DNA from: Hydrogenophilales bacterium RIFOXYD1_FULL_62_11
GTDB lineage: Bacteria; Pseudomonadota; Gammaproteobacteria; Burkholderiales; Thiobacillaceae
Reading direction: 5' to 3'
Length of the DNA: 17,879 bases
Assembly (NCBI GenBank): GCA_001802655.1
Contig: MGZO01000052.1
Location: 63,552-81,430 of the forward strand
The translations under genes were made by a program, and so were the position numbers. Of this stretch, positions 13,679 to 17,879 are shown one piece after another (within the stretch, counting starts at the first letter, position 1; every line of letters begins with the position of its first letter). A model generated the notes under the pieces. That model saw nothing but the letters and a program-made list of their open reading frames with translations. It had not been told where the DNA came from and ran no database searches.

Positions 13679-13782
13679 CCATGTGGGCAACTTTGAAATC
13701 GCAACGTTTGAAATCGTCGCCTTGATTGACAGAGATGCCCATGACTTACATCCGACTCAGCAAACATCCAAGGAGTAATGCA
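13679..13782 (+). repeat. Short intergenic region with a 10-base direct repeat
   Basis: This 104-base gap is the largest inside the operon. TTTGAAATCG occurs at 13692-13701 and again at 13707-13716, a 15-base period. No -24/-12 promoter or hairpin terminator is visible, so read-through from nifB is expected. The ribosome site AAGGAG at 13770-13775 serves the ferredoxin gene. Confidence 0.5.
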
Positions 13783-14073
13783 ATGCCCATGTTAACCATC
13801 AACCCGTCCGGCACGACCGTCCCCTCCACCGAGGGCATGAGCATCCTCGAAGCCGTGCTCGCAGCCGGCGTGAAGATGCCGCACAAATGCGAAGGCAAGG
13901 CTGAATGCGGCTCCTGCCATATCTTCGTCGTCGAAGGCCGCAAAACCCTGTCCAAAACCCAGCGCGCCGAGAACGAAAGACTCGATGCCATCGTCGGCGT
14001 CAGCTCGAACTCGCGCCTGGCCTGCCAGGCCAAACTGGGCAGCGAGAACGTGACGGTGGAATTGCTGGACTGA
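13783..14073 (+). CDS. Plant/adrenodoxin-type [2Fe-2S] ferredoxin
   Basis: This 96-residue ferredoxin carries one [2Fe-2S] cluster ligated by C36-x5-C42-x2-C45-x35-C81, with the settings KCEGKAECGSCH and RLACQAK typical of the beta-grasp family. It is nearest in style to Isc-type or nif-linked Fdx proteins. ATG 13783 is chosen for its AAGGAG seven bases upstream; an in-frame ATG at 13726 would add 19 residues that are not ferredoxin-like, and ATG 13789 is a near alternative. It is a fourth small electron carrier in this window besides FixX, the Shethna I-type protein and FdxN. Its partner is unknown. Confidence 0.93.
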   Translation: MPMLTINPSGTTVPSTEGMSILEAVLAAGVKMPHKCEGKAECGSCHIFVVEGRKTLSKTQRAENERLDAIVGVSSNSRLACQAKLGSENVTVELLD

Positions 14074-14116
14074 CACTGAACGTCAAGGCTATTAAATTCA
14101 TTCAAGGAGTAACACC

Positions 14117-14329
14117 ATGGAAAACGATCAAGTCATGATTCACGTGCGCTTTGCACCCAACGGTACGGTGGCCTCTATCGGCGAGCGTCCCAGCGCGCTA
14201 AACGAGCAGGACTGGTTCAACCTGCTCGCCAGTTCCACCACCGACAGCTACGAGACCCTGTCCGGCGGGCGCGCCCTGTTCCGCCTGCCGAAGCTGCAGG
14301 TCGACCAGCTTAAATCGTCAGCAGCTTGA
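14117..14329 (+). CDS. Small protein of unknown function between ferredoxin and SIR2-like gene
   Basis: This 70-residue protein is not recognised. It has a likely beta-strand start (VMIHVRFAPNGTVASIG), a helix (ALNEQDWFNLLAS) and an end rich in Leu and Lys. There are no cysteines, signal peptide or membrane segment. A very good AAGGAG site seven bases before the ATG and tight placement (43 bases after the ferredoxin, 12 before the SIR2-like gene) make it a real gene. It may form a partner module with either neighbour. Confidence 0.75.
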   Translation: MENDQVMIHVRFAPNGTVASIGERPSALNEQDWFNLLASSTTDSYETLSGGRALFRLPKLQVDQLKSSAA

Positions 14330-14341
14330 GGAGAGACCATC

Positions 14342-15208
14342 ATGGACAAGACCGACGCCCTGCTGAACGAGATCATTGCGCACCTGGAAGTGGGCGGCAT
14401 CGTCCCGTATCTGGGGCCGGGGGTGCTCGATCTGGTCCCGGGCGGCAGCCCCGTGCCGAATTCGCCCGAGGCACTGGTGCAGCAGCTGGTGGCGAAATCC
14501 AGCGTGCCGCACAAGATCCGCGGCAATCTCACCGCCGCTGCGCAGTACATCGAGAACTTCAAACACCGCAAGACGCTGGTGGGGCATATGACGGAAGCCT
14601 TTGCCCCCGATGTCCCCCCGACCTTCCTGCATCACTACCTGGCGGGCATCGCGCGCAGGCCCCTGCTGATCGTCGACGCCTGGTACGACAACGCGATGGC
14701 GACGGCGTTGCAGTCGCGCCTGCAGTCGGGACAGATGCAAGGGGTCAGCCAGTCCGAGCATTTCGGTACCTGGGTGCATTACTTCCGGCCGGATGGGACG
14801 CGGACGGATCCGTTCGAGGCAGACACCTGGGACACGCTGCTCTACAAGCCATTGGGATCGATTGCGCCAACCAGGAACTTTCTGGTGTCCGACACCGATT
14901 TTGTCGAAGTGCTCACCGAGATCGATATCCAGACCCCGATCCCGGACATCGTGCAGCAGTTGCGCGCCGACCGGCATTTCCTCTTTCTCGGTTGCCGTTT
15001 CCGTACCCAGCTGGAGCGCACCTTCGCGCGCCAGATCATGAAGCGCTCTTCCGATACCCACTGGGCGGTACTGCCGGGCGAGTTGAGCCGCAACGAAGCC
15101 CGTTTTCTGACGGAGCAAAACATCAAGCGCATCGATATGCCGCTGGACGCATTCGCCCGGCTGCTGGTCGGCGCAGGGCAAGCGGAAAAGGTGGCCGCTG
15201 CCGCCTGA
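14342..15208 (+). CDS. SIR2-like domain protein with altered catalytic residues
   Basis: This 288-residue protein resembles the SIR2_2 group. The nucleotide-binding glycine motif appears as LGPGV at 24-28 (GAG-x-S in active sirtuins). The usual TTNYD strand reads VDAWYD, so the catalytic Asn is Trp114. The usual K-L-H-G segment reads YKPLGS, so the catalytic His is Leu171. The later LRADRHFLFLGCRF fits the LFIGYS end of the domain. It probably keeps the fold but not NAD hydrolase or deacylase activity. GAGGAGAG is a strong ribosome site. It is the last gene of the operon. Antiphage SIR2 proteins are relatives by fold, but no defence partner is adjacent. Confidence 0.78.
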   Translation: MDKTDALLNEIIAHLEVGGIVPYLGPGVLDLVPGGSPVPNSPEALVQQLVAKSSVPHKIRGNLTAAAQYIENFKHRKTLVGHMTEAFAPDVPPTFLHHYLAGIARRPLLIVDAWYDNAMATALQSRLQSGQMQGVSQSEHFGTWVHYFRPDGTRTDPFEADTWDTLLYKPLGSIAPTRNFLVSDTDFVEVLTEIDIQTPIPDIVQQLRADRHFLFLGCRFRTQLERTFARQIMKRSSDTHWAVLPGELSRNEARFLTEQNIKRIDMPLDAFARLLVGAGQAEKVAAAA

Positions 15209-15353
15209 CGCAGTGTTTTCCAACGGGATCGGCTCCGCCCGTCTCATATGGGTAGCCTGCACTACTGTCATCGCCCAGCCCGTTTCAGGCATTGCCAGAG
15301 CGCGCATCGTGAAGCCACATTTTTTTCGTGAGCGGCAGCGCCCGGCCAGGACG

Positions 15354-15416
15354 GGCCATTGGTAGAGCAGAAAATCTAAACGAATGAATATCCGCTTCTA
15401 CCAGAAGCAGACGTTC
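15354..15416 (+). repeat. Degenerate intergenic repeat, unit 1
   Basis: The unit begins GGCCATTGG, then TAGA, TCTAAA and a CCGCTTCT block. GCTTCT 15394-15399 and AGAAGC 15403-15408 form a perfect six-pair hairpin with a three-base loop. The same order of blocks recurs at 15501-15557. Origin is unknown; it could be a remnant of a dispersed intergenic element. Confidence 0.4.
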
Positions 15417-15500
15417 ATCGATGTTTGGTCGCTGGCAGGTGCTCGGCCTGAGCCGCCTGTGGCCTTCTGAGCCACCGAGGGCAGCTATTCACAGCACACC

Positions 15501-15557
15501 GGCCATTGGCTAGAAATACCTCTAAATGGCCGCTTTCAACTTCGGCGAATGCGTTCT
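15501..15557 (+). repeat. Degenerate intergenic repeat, unit 2
   Basis: This copy starts with GGCCATTGG, 147 bases after the first unit, and then has TAGA, TCTAAA, CCGCTTTC and GCGTTC in the same order as unit 1. The hairpin of unit 1 is not conserved. The call rests on eye alignment only. Confidence 0.4.
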
Positions 15558-15621
15558 CCCAACCAAGAGCAGCCGGTAAGGACCCTTCACTGAAAGTCCG
15601 TACCGAAGGGATAGGCGCGAC

Positions 15622-15906
15622 TCAAATGAACGACACGATTACGAGCCAGCCCGTAGCAATGATGGTAGTGAGAAAGTTTCGATCCGGTGCACGCCAAATC
15701 GCGGCGAACAGGAAAAAATTGTAGGGCATCGGTGCCAAGTGCAAGGTAACAGCAAGCCCGGCATGCGCACCTTGGATGAGGGCGGCCAAGGCCAGGATGG
15801 TTGCAATGAGATTGACCACAGTGCCGACTCCAAGCATGTCCCGCCAGAGCAGTACTGCCAAGGGGACCTGACCTTGCCACCGGCGAGAGAAGTACTGGCC
15901 AAGCAC
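15622..15906 (-). CDS. Small hydrophobic membrane protein downstream of terC
   Basis: This 94-residue protein has a short basic start (QYFSRRWQG) and three hydrophobic segments: about residues 23-46, 50-72 and 76-94. It is read from GTG 15906 on the minus strand, four bases after the TerC stop, with AGGA eight bases upstream of the start, so it is cotranscribed with that transporter. I recognise the general pattern of small proteobacterial inner-membrane proteins with WRDML and HLAPMPYN-type segments but know no function. Other frames here give only low-quality sequence. It may assist the TerC protein, by context only. Confidence 0.7.
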   Translation of the reverse strand: MLGQYFSRRWQGQVPLAVLLWRDMLGVGTVVNLIATILALAALIQGAHAGLAVTLHLAPMPYNFFLFAAIWRAPDRNFLTTIIATGWLVIVSFI

Positions 15907-15910
15907 CTGC

Positions 15911-17464
15911 CTATTCCTGCTCTGGCTCGCTCAGGGCTCGGGAGATGCGGACCAGTTCGACGCGACGATTAGATATTTCCAGGACATCGAAGCGGAAATC
16001 GCCAAACTGGTAGGACTCGCCGACGGTGGGCATACGCTCGTGCTGGGCCAGCAACAGGCCTGCCAAAGTCACGTACTCATCGTCCGGGCTGACCAGTGTG
16101 ACGTCGCCCAGCGACTGTTCCAGCTGGTGCAGGTCCGCTGTACCTTTTACACGCCACTCATCCCCTTCACGGACAACGTCTGGCGTTTCGTCAGCATCGG
16201 GAAATTCACCGGCGATCGCTTCCAGGATGTCGAGCGGTGTCACCAGCCCCTGGACCGTCCCATACTCATCGACTACCAGCACAAGTCTGCCTTTTGCCTT
16301 GCGCAACACGGCCAGAATCTTGATCACATCGATCCGGTCCGGCACCACGATGGGCGGATACAGCGCTGCGCAGGCGGCCAGGTCTTGTCCACTGTCCAGC
16401 GCTGTGAACAGGTCCTTGGCCCGGACAACTCCCACGACATCGTCCAGCGATCCACGGCATACCGGGAAAATGCTGTGCGGAGTGCCCAGTAACTGCGCGC
16501 GGATTTCAGCTTCGTTGCTGTCGCAATCAACCCATGAGATGTCCCCACGCGGCGTCATGATCGTCCGAATGGAGCGGTCGGCCAGGGTAAGCACTCCAGA
16601 AATCATGAAGCGTTCTTCCTCGCCAAATGCCGCAGGAGGAATGCCGTCTTCAATGTCTGCCGACTTCTCTGCTGCGCTGGCCATCCTGCGCCCACCCATC
16701 AAACCCAAAATGGCGTCCGCAGTCCGCTCCCGCAACGGCAACCGCGACTCGTTCTTGGCGAGGTTTCGCCATGAAACCTGATTGAAGGTTTCGATCAGGA
16801 TGGAGAAGCCAATGGCTGCGTAGAGATACTCCTTGGGAATATGGAACCCAAAACCCTCAGCCACAAGACTGAAGCCGATCATCAGCAGAAAGCTCAGGCA
16901 CAGGATAACAATGGTGGGGTGCGCATTGACAAACCGGGTCAGCGGCTTGGAAGCGATGATCATGACGCCCATGGCAATCACAACGGCCGCCATCATGACG
17001 CCCAGCTGCTCCACCATGCCCACTGCCGTAATGACCGCATCCAGCGAGAAGACCGCATCGAGGACAATGATTTGGGCAACCACCATCCAGAAACTGGCGT
17101 AGGCGGACTTGGGGCCGTCCTGATGCAGGCTCCCTTCGAGACGCTCGTGCAGTTCCATCGTGGCCTTGAACACCAAAAACAGGCCGCCGACCAGAAGAAT
17201 CAGGTCACGCCCGGAGAAACTGAGCTGGGCGATCGAGAACAGCGGTTCGGTCAGCGTGACTAGCCAGGACATGGCGGCCAGAAGCCCCAGTCGCATCAAC
17301 AGTGCGAGCGACAGCCCGATCAGTCGTGCCCGATCACGCTGGTGCGGCGGCAGCTTGTCCGCCAGGATCGCGATGAACACGAGGTTGTCGATGCCCAGCA
17401 CGATTTCCAGTACGACCAGCGTGAGCAAGCCGATCCATATGGATGGATCCATCAGGAATTCCAT
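15911..17464 (-). CDS. yoaE: TerC-family membrane protein with CBS and CorC/HlyC domains (YoaE type)
   Basis: This 517-residue protein closely resembles Escherichia coli YoaE. Residues 1 to about 235 are a TerC membrane domain with seven or so helices and the acidic motifs E20-IVLGID26-N and D136-AVFSLD142 that mark probable metal-ion sites. A CBS pair follows (about 300-420, with MTPRGDISWVD and LVTPLDILEAIAGEFPDADE), then a CorC_HlyC domain to the end. TerC relatives are linked to manganese efflux or metal loading of exported proteins. The ATG at 17464 has GGAG six bases upstream. The gene is convergent to the nif operon and seems unrelated to nitrogen fixation. Confidence 0.95.
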   Translation of the reverse strand: MEFLMDPSIWIGLLTLVVLEIVLGIDNLVFIAILADKLPPHQRDRARLIGLSLALLMRLGLLAAMSWLVTLTEPLFSIAQLSFSGRDLILLVGGLFLVFKATMELHERLEGSLHQDGPKSAYASFWMVVAQIIVLDAVFSLDAVITAVGMVEQLGVMMAAVVIAMGVMIIASKPLTRFVNAHPTIVILCLSFLLMIGFSLVAEGFGFHIPKEYLYAAIGFSILIETFNQVSWRNLAKNESRLPLRERTADAILGLMGGRRMASAAEKSADIEDGIPPAAFGEEERFMISGVLTLADRSIRTIMTPRGDISWVDCDSNEAEIRAQLLGTPHSIFPVCRGSLDDVVGVVRAKDLFTALDSGQDLAACAALYPPIVVPDRIDVIKILAVLRKAKGRLVLVVDEYGTVQGLVTPLDILEAIAGEFPDADETPDVVREGDEWRVKGTADLHQLEQSLGDVTLVSPDDEYVTLAGLLLAQHERMPTVGESYQFGDFRFDVLEISNRRVELVRISRALSEPEQE

Positions 17465-17487
17465 GAAAGGCTCCGGGTAAAAATGCC

Positions 17488-17550
17488 GCGGGTAGCGAAG
17501 AACCGTCCAGCGTATTGGCCGGGATCACCCGCATTGACGGTGCGTGCGGG
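17488..17550 (-). promoter_or_regulatory. Leader element with two mutually exclusive pairings before terC
   Basis: Read on the minus strand, the segment GCGGGT (plus 17527-17532) can pair upstream with CCCGCA (plus 17545-17550, 11-base loop) or downstream with ACCCGC (plus 17488-17493). The second pairing is followed by GGCATTTTT and then the ribosome site. Such an either/or arrangement is what a leader switch looks like, but six-pair stems can arise by chance in GC-rich DNA. Confidence 0.4.
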
Positions 17551-17580
17551 CCGAGGGTGGATTCGAGTGAGGGCGGTGGC

Positions 17581-17625
17581 TGAAAACAACAAACTGGCGC
17601 GGGCTTGAACAGAAGCCGGCGCCAG
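17581..17625 (-). terminator. Strong intrinsic terminator in the terC leader
   Basis: On the minus strand CTGGCGCCGGCTT pairs with AAGCCCGCGCCAG: twelve pairs with one C-C mismatch and a six-base loop (plus 17594-17625). It is followed by TTTGTTGTTTTC. This is a textbook Rho-independent terminator pointing towards terC, 117 bases before its start. It lies downstream of the predicted promoter at 17689-17718, so it could attenuate terC, end a short RNA, or close a gene beyond the right edge. Confidence 0.8.
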
Positions 17626-17688
17626 GCTACATCGATAACATTCCATAAGGGGGGACGAACACAGCCTCTAGGCTAACAAGATTAGCGG

Positions 17689-17718
17689 ATTGTAATTCAC
17701 GCTATGAAACAAGGGCAA
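17689..17718 (-). promoter_or_regulatory. Candidate sigma-70 promoter for terC leader
   Basis: On the minus strand TTGCCC (plus 17713-17718) and TACAAT (plus 17689-17694) are separated by 18 bases. The -10 box matches five of six consensus bases and the -35 four of six. Transcription would begin near 17681, giving a leader of about 217 bases that contains the strong terminator. Confidence 0.5.
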
Positions 17719-17879
17719 AGTCCGGTTCACGTCATGGGTGTACACCTCAGGATGTCAGGAGCACACAGTCGCAAAGGTGGAAGCGGCCGTTCTGGTCTGT
17801 AGAGCGGTTCAATGTCCGATATTAGCCCAGACTGTGCAAAAACGCACTCAAAAATTGGATAATTCCTCATCGCGTTTTG
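17719..17879 (-). other. Right-end non-coding region upstream of terC
   Basis: I see no gene in these last 161 bases. A perfect ten-base palindrome, GGTGTACACC, lies at 17737-17746, about 20 bases upstream of the candidate -35 box, where a regulator could bind. The stretch near 17790-17830 (TTCTGGT, TAGAGCGGTT, AATGTCCG) loosely resembles the inverted form of the repeats at 15354-15557. Confidence 0.4.

Larger units (their letters stand above)
15209..15621 (+). other. Convergent intergenic region with weak hairpins and degenerate repeats
   Basis: This 413-base gap separates the plus-strand nif operon from the minus-strand terC pair. I see no credible gene. A weak hairpin (ACGGG 15223-15227 with CCCGT 15238-15242) follows the SIR2-like gene, and CCCTTC 15583-15588 can pair with GAAGGG 15605-15610 near the end of the minus-strand operon. 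Neither has a T-tract. Two degenerate repeat units and a small perfect hairpin lie at 15354-15557. Confidence 0.5.

Noticed and set aside
15506..15724. Plus-strand 72-residue frame in the intergenic region
   Set aside because: Composition is not protein-like, there is no ribosome site, and it overlaps the better-supported minus-strand membrane gene.
17465..17700. yybP-ykoY manganese riboswitch upstream of the TerC-family gene
   Set aside because: The conserved GGGGAGTAG core was not found on the minus strand, so only an unnamed structured leader is claimed.
17821..17879. End of an insertion sequence at the right edge
   Set aside because: The AGACTGTGCAAAAACGC stretch recalls bases near some IS ends, but no transposase fragment, inverted repeat pair or target duplication can be shown.
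1..17879. CRISPR array, tRNA or rRNA genes
   Set aside because: No regularly spaced repeats and no tRNA or rRNA signature were seen on either strand.

Overview
The window is GC-rich, densely packed proteobacterial DNA and holds the fix/nif accessory part of a nitrogen-fixation region. Gene content (fixABCX, a [2Fe-2S] Shethna I-type protein, NifA without NifL, a long NifB, LRV iron-sulfur protein, NifZ, NifS, NifT) and the YoaE-type TerC protein at the right end suggest a free-living betaproteobacterial diazotroph. The species cannot be fixed from the sequence alone, and the structural genes nifHDK are not in the window.

Layout. (1) 1-4204, plus strand: the tail of probable fixA, then fixB, fixC and fixX (the electron-bifurcating flavoprotein complex that supplies reductant to nitrogenase), a ferritin-like protein, a Shethna I-type [2Fe-2S] protein and a TPR-like protein, mostly with overlapping or very close ends. 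(2) 4397-6016: nifA, whose product carries the four-cysteine signature of oxygen-sensitive NifA proteins. (3) 6017-6276: a complete NifA/sigma-54 control region with two TGT-N10-ACA sites, a probable IHF site and a -24/-12 promoter. (4) 6277-15208: one long apparent operon of fifteen genes: nifB, a 2[4Fe-4S] ferredoxin, an A-type Fe-S carrier, a second TPR-like protein, the LRV protein, two nifZ-family genes, a DUF3024-like protein, nifS, nifT, a small conserved protein, a DegT-fold protein, a plant-type ferredoxin, a 70-residue protein and a SIR2-like protein. (5) 15209-15621: non-coding, with degenerate repeats. (6) 15622-17464, minus strand and convergent with the nif operon: a small membrane protein downstream of a TerC/CBS/CorC-type transporter. 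(7) 17465-17879: a structured leader and promoter region for that minus-strand pair.

How it works together. Fix proteins, ferredoxins and the Shethna I-type protein move electrons. NifB, NifS, the A-type carrier and the LRV protein belong to Fe-S and cofactor assembly. NifZ proteins act in P-cluster maturation, and NifA switches on the operon when nitrogen and oxygen are low.

The most unusual part is the distal end of the operon. It encodes a DegT/DnrJ-type protein in which the PLP-binding lysine is serine, and a SIR2-fold protein in which both the catalytic Asn and His appear replaced. These are two probable pseudoenzymes, with a [2Fe-2S] ferredoxin and a small unknown protein between them. 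A second item of interest is the terC leader, which has a strong internal terminator and two mutually exclusive pairings next to the ribosome binding site.
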